The notes under the pieces are model-generated. The model searched no databases. It was not told the DNA's origin and saw nothing but the letters and a program-made list of their open reading frames with translations. A stretch of 27,686 bases of DNA from 62-47 sp049647485 (lineage in GTDB: Bacteria > Pseudomonadota > Alphaproteobacteria > Rhizobiales > Xanthobacteraceae). Location: the NCBI GenBank assembly GCA_049647485.1, contig JBARXT010000105.1:1-27686 (forward strand). Direction: 5' to 3'. Shown one piece after another: positions 15,282 to 22,618 of this stretch (the first letter of the stretch is position 1; each line of letters begins with the position of its first letter). The position numbers and the translations under genes are program-made.

Positions 15282-15460
15282 GGTCTACTCCTGAAGAAAA
15301 AGCCGCCCTCCTCCACGGATGGCGGACCGGCGGGTTATACACAGCCGGGAGGCTCCCCGCCAGTTTGAAATCGTCGTGGCAATACAAGGGTTTGCTATAG
15401 AATGGATGACGCGGGGCGGATTCCCCGCATGCCGACCCGTTGAAGAACCGAGATGCGACC

Positions 15461-16366
15461 GTGACCGAGACTGTGCTGGACGACGTCTATTCCGACGACA
15501 TCTCGATTTTCGCCACCGACGGCTATGCGCTTGCCGCCACGCTGTATCTGCCGCGCGGGGCCAAGCATCATGCCGTGCTGATCAACTCGGCCACCGCGGT
15601 GCCGCGCGGTTATTACGACGCATTCGCCCGCTACCTTGCGCGCCAGGGCTGCGCCGTTCTCACTTACGACTATCGCGGCATCGGCGGCTCGCGGCCGAAA
15701 CCGCCCACCGGGAGCAATCGCCCGCCGTCGCTGCGCGGCTTCGATGCGTCGATGACGGACTGGGCGGCGAAGGACGTGACCGGCGCGGTGACGTGGATGC
15801 GCGAGCGCTACCGCAACCTGCCGCTGCTCTATGTCGGCCATTCGTTCGGCGGTCAGGCGCTGGGACTGCTGCCAAACAATACGGAGGTGACGCGTGCGCT
15901 GTTCGTATCGGCGCAGGCCGCCTACTGGAAGCTGATGCCGACGCCGGAACGGTATCGCGTCTATCTGTTCATGAACTATCTCGGCGTGCCGGTGGCGCGG
16001 GTTGCCGGCTATCTGCCGGGCCGCATGATGCTCGGTCAGGATCTGCCCAAGGGCGTCTTCCTCGAATGGACACGCTGGGTGATGAACGAGCGCTATCTGC
16101 TCGGTGATGCGACGCTCGCGGCGCTGCCGAACTTCGCCAATTACAAAGCACCACTGCGGGCCCTCGCCTTCACCGACGACACCTGGGCGCCACGGCCGGC
16201 GGTGGAATTGTTGTGCTCGGGCTTCACCGCGACGACACCGGAGGTGATCTCCATTGCGCCGGACGACGCCGGTGTGAAAAGCATCGGCCACATGGGTTTC
16301 TTCCGCCGCGAACATCGCGGCACGTTGTGGCGTAGCGCTGCCGATTGGCTTGGCGTGATCGAGTAA
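15461..16366 (+). CDS. alpha/beta hydrolase (COG4757-like)
   Basis: A protein of about 301 residues with an alpha/beta hydrolase fold. The nucleophile elbow GHSFGG gives Ser128; the acid is probably Asp239 or Asp240 in TDDTWAP; the histidine is His277 in SIGHMGFF. LTYDYRGIGGSRP is the typical strand-loop before the elbow. It resembles the COG4757 predicted hydrolases, whose substrates are unknown. An open frame reaches back to a TTG at 15440; the GTG at 15461 is preferred for its weak purine-rich leader and codon preference, but the first seven residues are uncertain. It is divergent from aroG and convergent with gor. Confidence 0.8.
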   Translation: MTETVLDDVYSDDISIFATDGYALAATLYLPRGAKHHAVLINSATAVPRGYYDAFARYLARQGCAVLTYDYRGIGGSRPKPPTGSNRPPSLRGFDASMTDWAAKDVTGAVTWMRERYRNLPLLYVGHSFGGQALGLLPNNTEVTRALFVSAQAAYWKLMPTPERYRVYLFMNYLGVPVARVAGYLPGRMMLGQDLPKGVFLEWTRWVMNERYLLGDATLAALPNFANYKAPLRALAFTDDTWAPRPAVELLCSGFTATTPEVISIAPDDAGVKSIGHMGFFRREHRGTLWRSAADWLGVIE

Positions 16367-16377
16367 ATATTTCCACC

Positions 16378-16406
16378 GCCATGACCGGGCTTGTCCCGGC
16401 CATGGC
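16378..16406. terminator. REP-like hairpin between convergent genes, probable bidirectional terminator
   Basis: GCCATGACCGGG (16378-16389) pairs with CCCGGCCATGGC (16395-16406) around cttgt with one wobble. It lies 12 bases after the hydrolase stop and 9 bases after the gor stop. It is a member of the same REP-like family seen at 7.5 and 11.3-11.7 kb. Confidence 0.65.
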
Positions 16407-16415
16407 GAATCAAAA

Positions 16416-17801
16416 TTACTCCGCCGCCTCGCGCACGTAACGCGCGGTGCGAGTGCGCATCGTCACCAGTTCTTCCGCCGAGGTCGGATGCAGCGCCATG
16501 GTGGCGTCGAAGTCGGCTTTGGTGGCCTTCATCTTCACGGCGATGGCGATCACCTGAATGAGTTCGGCCGCTTCCGGTCCGACGATGTGGCAGCCGAGGA
16601 CGCGGTCGCTCGCGCCGTCCACCACCAGTTTCATCAGCACCCGCGACTGGCTGCCCGAGAGCGTCGCCTTCAACGGGCGGAACGTGGTCTTGTAGACATC
16701 GACGGTCGCGAACTGCGCCCGCGCCTGCTCTTCCGTCAGGCCGACGGTGCCGACCTGCGGCTGCGTGAACACCGCCGTCGGAATGTCGACGTGATCGACC
16801 TTCACCTCGCGCTTGCCGAACACGGTATCGGCGAAGGCGTGGCCTTCGCGGATCGCCACCGGTGTCAGGTTGAAGCGATGGGTGACGTCGCCGACCGCGT
16901 AGATGTGCGGCACGGAGCTTTGCGAGAATTCATTGACGGCGATGCCGCCGTTCTTCGGGTTGATGGCGACGCCCGCCTTCTCCAGCCCGAGGTTGGCGAC
17001 GGCGGGATGGCGACCGATGGCGAACATCACCTTGTCGGAGGCGATGCTCGAGCCGTTCGACAGATGCGATGTGAACTCGTCGCCGTGCTTTTCGATCTTG
17101 TCCACCGTGCAGCCGGTGAGCACCGTGATGCCGTCCTTCTCCATCTCGGCGCGGACATGGGCGCGGATGTCGTCGTCGAAGCCGCGCAAAATGTTGTCGC
17201 CGCGATAGATCACCGTCACGTCGGAGCCGAGGCCGGCGAAGATGCAGGCGAACTCCAGCGCGATATAGCCGCCGCCCTGAATCAGGATGCGCTTCGGCAG
17301 TTCGGGCAGATGAAACGCCTCATTCGACGAAATCACATGCTCGATGCCGGGAATGGCGTTGCCGTGGTTCGGCGCGCCGCCGGTGGCGATCAGGATGTAT
17401 TTCGCGCTGACCTTCCTGCCATCGTCGAGCAGCAGCGTATGCGGGTCCTCGAACACGGCGCGCGACTTGATCACCTGCGCGCCAACCTTCTCGGCGTTGG
17501 ACGTGTAGGCCGCTTCCAGCCGCGCGATCTCCTTGTCCTTGTTGGCGATCAGGGTTCGCCAGTCGAAGGTCGCGGGCGGCACGGTCCAGCCGAAACCGGC
17601 GGCGTCGGCGAAGTCGTGGCTGAAATGCGAGGCGTAGGCGAACAGCTTCTTCGGCACGCAGCCACGGATGACGCAGGTGCCGCCCATCCGATATTCTTCG
17701 GCGATCGTGACGCGGGCGCCATGGCCGGCGGCGATCCGCGCGGCGCGCACGCCGCCGGAGCCACCGCCGATGACAAACAGATCCGCGTCGAAATCCGCCA
17801 T
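16416..17801 (-). CDS. gor: glutathione-disulfide reductase
   Basis: A 461-residue flavoprotein reducing glutathione disulfide with NADPH in the cytoplasm. The FAD-binding GGGSGGVRAAR is at residues 12-22, the redox-active disulfide GTCVIRGC has Cys43 and Cys48, and the pyridine-nucleotide motif GGGYIALEFA begins at 176 with Arg200 and Arg206 downstream, which favours NADPH over NADH. The C-terminal interface motif HPTSAEE supplies the catalytic His438. These features match the plastid/cyanobacterial-like Gor subtype usual in alphaproteobacteria rather than lipoamide dehydrogenase or mercuric reductase. It follows the DUF2059 gene by 23 bases on the same strand, so the two probably share a transcript with rpiA. 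Confidence 0.94.
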   Translation of the reverse strand: MADFDADLFVIGGGSGGVRAARIAAGHGARVTIAEEYRMGGTCVIRGCVPKKLFAYASHFSHDFADAAGFGWTVPPATFDWRTLIANKDKEIARLEAAYTSNAEKVGAQVIKSRAVFEDPHTLLLDDGRKVSAKYILIATGGAPNHGNAIPGIEHVISSNEAFHLPELPKRILIQGGGYIALEFACIFAGLGSDVTVIYRGDNILRGFDDDIRAHVRAEMEKDGITVLTGCTVDKIEKHGDEFTSHLSNGSSIASDKVMFAIGRHPAVANLGLEKAGVAINPKNGGIAVNEFSQSSVPHIYAVGDVTHRFNLTPVAIREGHAFADTVFGKREVKVDHVDIPTAVFTQPQVGTVGLTEEQARAQFATVDVYKTTFRPLKATLSGSQSRVLMKLVVDGASDRVLGCHIVGPEAAELIQVIAIAVKMKATKADFDATMALHPTSAEELVTMRTRTARYVREAAE

Positions 17802-17824
17802 GACGGTCGCGCCCCCGGTTCAGC

Positions 17825-18364
17825 CTACATGATCGGCTTGTTGCGCTTCTTCATCTGGTCGCGGAATTCCTCGGCGACCTTCTCGGCCGTCTGCTGCGCC
17901 CACTGGTTCATGAAGCCCATGCTCGATGCGATGGCATGGGGCTCCTCCGTCAGCAGTTTCTTCCCGAGCGGTGTTTTGTAGAAGGTCACCAGATCCTTCA
18001 GTTCCTGCTCGGTGAAAAAGTTGCCGTAGATCTTCGCCATCTGGTCGGCGACCTCGGATTCGCGGCCGCGGAGATCCTTGGCGATGACGAGCGCGACCTC
18101 ATCCAGATCCTTCTGGTAGTTGAGGTTGTTCTGCAACAGGTTGGCCTTGGTGCGTTGAATGATGTTCGGAATGGCGCTGGCGTACATCGCCTGTGCATTC
18201 TTCAACGCGAGCAATTCCTTGGCGGCGGCCATCGCGGCCGGCGACACCGGCTTGAGGTCCTGCTTCGGCGCCGGCGCGGCGGTCTGCGCCTGAGCGGCCA
18301 CGCCGGATAGCGCGAGCCCGACTGCAAAAGTGCCGGCGACCAACATCTGACTAAGATATTTCAT
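17825..18364 (-). CDS. exported DUF2059-domain protein
   Basis: A 179-residue exported protein of unknown function. The Sec signal peptide ends about residue 26 (VAAQA then QTAAPAP). The mature part is almost wholly helical and matches DUF2059: AKELLALKNAQAMYASAIPNI, then YGNFFTEQELKDLVTFYKTPLGKKLL, then EPHAIASSMGFMNQW. FTEQELKDLVTFYKTPLGKK is the diagnostic core. The ATG at 18364 has AGGAG five bases upstream. It sits between rpiA (26 bases) and gor (23 bases) on the same strand, so it is probably cotranscribed, although nothing in the sequence gives a mechanistic link to either. Confidence 0.88.
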   Translation of the reverse strand: MKYLSQMLVAGTFAVGLALSGVAAQAQTAAPAPKQDLKPVSPAAMAAAKELLALKNAQAMYASAIPNIIQRTKANLLQNNLNYQKDLDEVALVIAKDLRGRESEVADQMAKIYGNFFTEQELKDLVTFYKTPLGKKLLTEEPHAIASSMGFMNQWAQQTAEKVAEEFRDQMKKRNKPIM

Positions 18365-18390
18365 GTGAACTCCTAGGTTCCTAATCGGTG

Positions 18391-19089
18391 TTAGCGCCGG
18401 TCCACGACGCGAATTCCATTGGCTCCGGCCAGCACCACGGTGCCGGCAAGGCCGATAAACAAACCATGTTCGACGACACCGGGAATCGATGCCAGCAATC
18501 CAGCCAGACGCGGCGCATCCGGTATGGCGCCGAGATGGGCATCGATAATCCAGTGACCGCCATCGGTGACGAAAGCATGGCCGGCGGCAGTCTGCCGGAT
18601 ACGCAGATCGCCCGCCACGCCGCAGGTGGTCATGACTTTCTCGATGCCGCGCCGCGTGGCCGCCAGCCCAAAAGGAATGACTTCCACCGGCAAGGGAAAA
18701 CGGCCGAGCTTTTCAACCCACTTGCTGTCGTCGGCGATCACGATCATCCGGTCCGACGCCGCCGCCACGATCTTCTCCCGCAGCAGCGCGCCGCCGCCAC
18801 CCTTGATCAGGTCGAGCGCGGGATCGACCTCATCCGCGCCGTCCACCGTCAGATCAAGGTGATCGATCTCGTCCAGCGTCGTCAGGGGGACACCGCATTG
18901 CTCTGCCTGGATACGGGTCGCTTCCGAGGTTGGAACGCCGACCACCTTGAGGCCGCCCCTAACCCGCTCGCCCAACAGGTCGACGAAGTGCTTTGCGGTC
19001 GAGCCGGTGCCGAGCCCCAGCTTCATGCCGTCATCAACCGCCTCGAGGGCCCGCGCGGCGGCCTGTCGTTTCCGATCGTCCAGATTCAT
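18391..19089 (-). CDS. rpiA: ribose-5-phosphate isomerase A
   Basis: A 232-residue enzyme interconverting ribose 5-phosphate and ribulose 5-phosphate. Motifs are LGLGTGSTAKHF (phosphate loop), PTSEAT, TVDGADEVD and KGGGGALLREKIV, the last containing the catalytic Glu and Lys positions of the RpiA family. An open frame continues to a GTG at 19101, but the ATG at 19089 fits the usual start and has a GGGGTGG run upstream. It is the first gene of a probable rpiA-DUF2059-gor unit and is divergent from the gph-like gene across 171 bases that should contain both promoters. Confidence 0.95.
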   Translation of the reverse strand: MNLDDRKRQAAARALEAVDDGMKLGLGTGSTAKHFVDLLGERVRGGLKVVGVPTSEATRIQAEQCGVPLTTLDEIDHLDLTVDGADEVDPALDLIKGGGGALLREKIVAAASDRMIVIADDSKWVEKLGRFPLPVEVIPFGLAATRRGIEKVMTTCGVAGDLRIRQTAAGHAFVTDGGHWIIDAHLGAIPDAPRLAGLLASIPGVVEHGLFIGLAGTVVLAGANGIRVVDRR

Positions 19090-19260
19090 CCGCAACACCA
19101 CCCCGAGACGGCCTGCCCTGGGAACTTGCCCGGCGCACGACCTTGTTCGCGGCCTTATCTAGCCTCGGCGGCCGATCATGAACAGACCTATCCTCGGTCC
19201 ATCGTGAAACCGTCGATTGAACACCTTGCAACAGCTTGCCCGGCCGGTTAGCGATCGGGA

Positions 19261-19947
19261 ATGAGCAATTCTCCTGTCATTGCCTTCGATCTCGACGGCA
19301 CCCTGGTCGATACCGCACCCGATCTGATTGGCGCTCTCAACCACATCCTCATTCGTGAGAAGATGTCGCCGCTACCGCTTGATTCCGCACGTAATTTGAT
19401 CGGCGCCGGCGCCCGGCGGCTGCTTGAGCGCGGTCTTGAAGCCGAGAACCGGCAGATCACGCCGGAGGAAATGACGAAGCTGACCGAGGATTTCATCACT
19501 TACTACGCCGACCACATCGCCGACGAATCCCGCCCTTTCGAGGGGCTGGAAGCGGCGCTCGATGACCTCGCCGGGTGCGGTTATCGGCTGGCGGTCTGCA
19601 CCAACAAGCTGGAGTGGCTGTCGCGGCGGCTGTTGGACCGGCTGGGTCTCACGCCACGGTTCGCCGCGATCTGCGGCGCGGACACTTTTGGCGTCTCCAA
19701 GCCCGACCCGATCATCCTGCGCCAGACGGTGGCGAAGGCCGGTGGGGCCATCGCCTCCACCATCATGGTCGGCGACGCGGGAACCGATGTCGGCGTGGCG
19801 CGGCGCGCCGGCGTTCCGGTGATCGGGGTATCCTTCGGCTACACCGAAGTCCCGATCGCGGACCTGAAGCCGGATCGTCTGATCGACCGCATGAGCGAGC
19901 TTCCTGAGGCCGTCGAAAGCCTGCTCAAGATTTCTGTGAAAGATTAG
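19261..19947 (+). CDS. gph: phosphoglycolate phosphatase (HAD superfamily)
   Basis: A 228-residue HAD hydrolase. Motif I is FDLDGTLVDT (nucleophile Asp10, acid Asp12), motif II includes Thr114 in AVCTNK, motif III Lys147 in SKPDP, and motif IV is GDAGTD with Asp172 and Asp176. A helical cap lies between motifs I and II (about residues 20-90). The arrangement matches the Gph subfamily that removes phosphate from 2-phosphoglycolate formed by DNA repair or Rubisco oxygenation, but related phosphatases with other substrates look alike. It is divergent from rpiA, which fits the pentose-phosphate context. A weak GGGA precedes the ATG. Confidence 0.85.
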   Translation: MSNSPVIAFDLDGTLVDTAPDLIGALNHILIREKMSPLPLDSARNLIGAGARRLLERGLEAENRQITPEEMTKLTEDFITYYADHIADESRPFEGLEAALDDLAGCGYRLAVCTNKLEWLSRRLLDRLGLTPRFAAICGADTFGVSKPDPIILRQTVAKAGGAIASTIMVGDAGTDVGVARRAGVPVIGVSFGYTEVPIADLKPDRLIDRMSELPEAVESLLKISVKD

Positions 19948-20096
19948 ATCATTCAAATAAATCTCTGTTCTAATTTCAGTTTATATAGTCTTTCATCTCA
20001 CTCGACGGCCGGTAACCGCTTATTGCGCGGCGCTTCGCTCCCTCCTATTGTTCACGCGGGGTCTGTGGCTGGGTGCCGCAAGAGAACGGGTGGATA

Positions 20097-20576
20097 ATGC
20101 GCAGTATGATCGTTGTCGCGGTCGCCAGCTTCGGCTTGGCGGGCTGCTCGTCGCTGTCGATGGATTCCTTCAAACCGGCTCCGAAAGCCGTATCGGTCCA
20201 GGTCGATTCGGTGCCGCAGAGGGCTGACGCCACCAGTTCGCTCGGATCGAGCTGCAAGACGCCCTGCTCGCTGTCGGTGCCCGATAACGCCGAGAGCTTC
20301 AGCGTTGCCTTCGCGCTGCCGAACTATCAGCCGCTCACCGTGCCGGTGCAGGTGACCCACAGACCGGGCGATTACATCACCTCACAACCCACCACCGTCT
20401 TCGATCCGAATCCGGTGATCGGCGAACTTCAGGCCGAGCCTCCAAAGCGGCCGGCGCGGCGGAAGCCACGAAAGCGGCCTGCCCCGAAACCTGCGGCGGC
20501 AGCCCCTGCCCCCGCCGCCAGCTCGGCATTCCCGGCGCCGCAGACGACGGCGCCCCCGGAGCAGCCGGCCCGCTAA
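20097..20576 (+). CDS. small lipoprotein with PEGA-like domain and Pro/Lys-rich tail
   Basis: A protein of about 159 residues with a lipoprotein signal peptide: the lipobox LAGC places the lipidated cysteine at residue 17. Residues 33-85 (VQVDSVPQRADATSSLGSSC then KTPCSLSVP then FALPNYQPLTVPVQV) resemble a PEGA-type beta repeat, an inference from pattern only. The C-terminal third is low complexity (PKRPARRKPRKRPAPKP, then Ala/Pro runs), cationic and likely extended, perhaps peptidoglycan-contacting. An open frame reaches back to 20073; the ATG at 20097 begins a proper signal peptide. It is alone, 149 bases after gph and 173 bases before moaA, with no assigned function. Confidence 0.75.
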   Translation: MRSMIVVAVASFGLAGCSSLSMDSFKPAPKAVSVQVDSVPQRADATSSLGSSCKTPCSLSVPDNAESFSVAFALPNYQPLTVPVQVTHRPGDYITSQPTTVFDPNPVIGELQAEPPKRPARRKPRKRPAPKPAAAAPAPAASSAFPAPQTTAPPEQPAR

Positions 20577-20726
20577 GCGGCCCGGCCGGTACGCTGACGG
20601 GCGGCGCGCAACCGCGACAATGGGATGGATTGCGGAGCCGCCTGATCGCCCATAGATTTAGAATGAGAATAATGCAGGGCTGCAAACAGCCTTCGGGGAA
20701 TTCCTTGGGGATTCTTGGGGGGATTC

Positions 20727-20765
20727 ATGCCTGAACCGAGTGACGCGCGATGTCAGGGCCTTTAG
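20727..20765 (+). CDS. possible 12-codon upstream ORF overlapping the moaA start
   Basis: ATG at 20727 opens a frame of 12 codons (MPEPSDARCQGL) ending in TAG at 20763-20765. A GGGGGGA run lies five bases upstream, a better ribosome site than any before moaA. It overlaps the moaA ATG at 20750 in another reading frame. Three imperfect direct repeats of the type TTGGGGATTC (20692-20704, 20705-20714, 20715-20726) form the leader. It may be chance. Confidence 0.3.
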   Translation: MPEPSDARCQGL

Positions 20766-21772
20766 CCAACCATCCCGGGACGATGACCGACCCCTTCGGC
20801 CGGACCATCACCTATCTGCGTGTGTCGGTGACCGACCGCTGCGATCTGCGCTGCTTCTACTGCATGTCCGAGGACATGACCTTCCTGCCGAAGGCGGACC
20901 TCCTCACCCTCGAGGAACTCGACCGGCTGTGTTCGGTCTTCATTGAAAAGGGCGTGCGCAAGTTGCGGCTGACCGGCGGCGAGCCGCTGGTCCGGCGCAA
21001 CGTGATGTCGCTAGTCCGCTCGCTGTCGCGCCATCTGGATAGCGGTGCGCTCGACGAGTTGACGCTGACCACCAACGGCTCGCAGCTCGCCCGCTTCGCC
21101 AGTGAACTGCGCGACTGCGGCGTCCGCCGCATCAACGTCTCGCTCGACACGCTCGATCCGGCCCGCTTCAAGGCGATCACCCGCTGGGGCGATATCGACA
21201 TGGTGCTGGCCGGCATCGAGGCGGCGCGCGCCGCCGGCCTTGCCGTGAAGATCAACGCGGTGGCGCTAAAGAACGTCAACGAGGATGAGATTCCGGCGCT
21301 GATGGAATGGGCGCACGGCAAAGGCATGACCCTGACCTTGATCGAGGTGATGCCGATGGGCGATATCGGCACCGGCCGCATCGACCAATACCTGCCGCTG
21401 TCGCTGCTGCGCAGCCGGCTGGCGACCCGCTACACCCTCACCGATCTCGACGACTCCACCGGCGGCCCGGCCCGCTACGTCCAGGTCAGCGAAACCGGCG
21501 GCAAGATCGGCTTCATCACCCCGATGACGCATAACTTCTGCGAATCCTGCAATCGCGTCCGGGTGACCTGCACCGGTACGATCCACACTTGCCTGGGCCA
21601 TGAGGACGCTTCCGACCTGCGCCGCCCGCTACGGGCCTCGCCCGAGAACGAGTTGCTCAGCCAGGCGATCGACCGCGCCATCGGCCTCAAGCCCAAGGGC
21701 CATGACTTCGTGATCGATCGCCGGCACAACCGCCCGAGCGTCAGCCGCCACATGAGCGTAACGGGCGGATAA
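20750..21772 (+). CDS. moaA: GTP 3',8-cyclase (molybdenum cofactor biosynthesis)
   Basis: A 340-residue radical SAM enzyme that converts GTP to 3',8-cyclo-7,8-dihydro-GTP, the first step of molybdopterin synthesis. The N-terminal SAM cluster motif C-x3-C-x2-C is Cys31, Cys35 and Cys38 (RCDLRCFYC); TGGEP follows. The second cluster, which binds substrate, is the C-x2-C-x13-C in FCESCNRVRVTCTGTIHTC. The protein ends in the characteristic Gly-Gly, needed for activity in this family. Two starts are possible, ATG 20750 or ATG 20783 (the latter preceded by CGGGA and starting MTDPFGRTI). The gene is alone: moaC, moeA and the rest are not in the window. No Moco riboswitch was recognised upstream. Confidence 0.95.
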   Translation: MSGPLANHPGTMTDPFGRTITYLRVSVTDRCDLRCFYCMSEDMTFLPKADLLTLEELDRLCSVFIEKGVRKLRLTGGEPLVRRNVMSLVRSLSRHLDSGALDELTLTTNGSQLARFASELRDCGVRRINVSLDTLDPARFKAITRWGDIDMVLAGIEAARAAGLAVKINAVALKNVNEDEIPALMEWAHGKGMTLTLIEVMPMGDIGTGRIDQYLPLSLLRSRLATRYTLTDLDDSTGGPARYVQVSETGGKIGFITPMTHNFCESCNRVRVTCTGTIHTCLGHEDASDLRRPLRASPENELLSQAIDRAIGLKPKGHDFVIDRRHNRPSVSRHMSVTGG

Positions 21773-22008
21773 TCCCTCCCGCAGGCTGCGGCGACGCCTG
21801 CCGGCACACCAACAAACCCACCCCAGCCGATGCCTCTCCCGGACATCGCCCGATGTCCCGTGGGTTGCCCGTCTCATCGTCAAACTTCCAATTGACGGCA
21901 GCGCATCCCGCTGAAATGGTGCAACCGCTTCAGACCGCTCGAATAAAAATGTGCCCGGCGCCAAGACGCCAACGAGACAGAAGAAGCTGAAATCGAGGGA
22001 GAACTTCC
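21773..22008. other. intergenic region between moaA and dctQ
   Basis: These 236 bases contain the perfect palindrome GGACATCG-cc-CGATGTCC (21841-21858), which may end the moaA transcript or serve as an operator, and a second inverted repeat CGTCAA-N8-TTGACG (21878-21897). A GAGGGAGA run just before the GTG at 22009 is the dctQ ribosome site. No sigma-54 box was found. Confidence 0.5.
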
Positions 22009-22590
22009 GTGCAATCGCTCCTGAAGCTCAGTCAGGGGATCGACGCGCTTAACGCATGGATCGGCAAACGGTTATCGTGGCTGATCCTGGTTGCCGTCAT
22101 GGTCTCAAGCGTCAATGCAACGGTCCGCAAACTGTTCGACGAATCATCGAACGCCTGGCTGGAATTGCAGTGGGTGCTGTTCAGCATCGTCTTTCTGTTG
22201 TGCGCACCATGGACGCTGCTCAGCAACGAGCATATCCGGATCGATATTATCAACAGTTTCTGGCCGAAGAAGGTACGCGACACCATCGATGTCATCGGCC
22301 ATGCCTTCTTCCTGCTGCCGCTGACGATCGTCATGATCATCACCAGCGTGCCGTTTTTCCTCCGGTCCTATGACATCAACGAGCAGTCCGGAAACGCCGG
22401 CGGCCTGCCGCAATGGCCCGCCAAATCACTCATCATGATCGGATTCTCGCTCCTGCTCATTCAGGCGATATCCGAACTCATCAAGCGGATCGCCATCATG
22501 CGAGGGGTGATTCCAGACCCCCACGAAGCGCAGCCGAGCAGCCTCGAAAGCGAGGTCAGCCATCTGGTTGACGCGATGAAGAAAGACTGA
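22009..22590 (+). CDS. TRAP transporter small permease subunit (DctQ family)
   Basis: A 193-residue inner-membrane protein with four predicted helices (about residues 19-37, 52-72, 92-115 and 137-157), the DctQ pattern. NEHIRIDIINSFWPKKVRD is the conserved cytoplasmic loop of the family, with the Trp-rich ELQWVLFSIVFLLCAPW segment before it typical of the COG4665 (FcbT2/TakQ-like) branch. It starts at GTG 22009 behind GAGGGAGA. It forms an operon with the large permease 28 bases downstream. The binding proteins are not in this operon but on the opposite strand beyond the terminator. A charged tail follows the last helix. Confidence 0.9.
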   Translation: MQSLLKLSQGIDALNAWIGKRLSWLILVAVMVSSVNATVRKLFDESSNAWLELQWVLFSIVFLLCAPWTLLSNEHIRIDIINSFWPKKVRDTIDVIGHAFFLLPLTIVMIITSVPFFLRSYDINEQSGNAGGLPQWPAKSLIMIGFSLLLIQAISELIKRIAIMRGVIPDPHEAQPSSLESEVSHLVDAMKKD

Positions 22591-22618
22591 GGGGAGCCTT
22601 CGCGGCTCGGGGGATCGT

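Noticed and set aside
16488..17981. 497-codon plus-strand open frame opposite gor
   Set aside because: Antisense to gor and the start of the DUF2059 gene; no domain, His/Arg/Gly-rich.
19948..20096. tRNA or small RNA gene between gph and the lipoprotein gene
   Set aside because: No cloverleaf arms or T-loop GTTCGA-type motif could be found.
20577..20749. molybdenum cofactor riboswitch before moaA
   Set aside because: I could not recognise the conserved helices or loop motifs of the Moco element; only G-rich direct repeats are visible.
21773..22008. sigma-54 promoter for the TRAP permease operon
   Set aside because: The nearest match to TGGCAC-N5-TTGC lacks the key GC of the second box.
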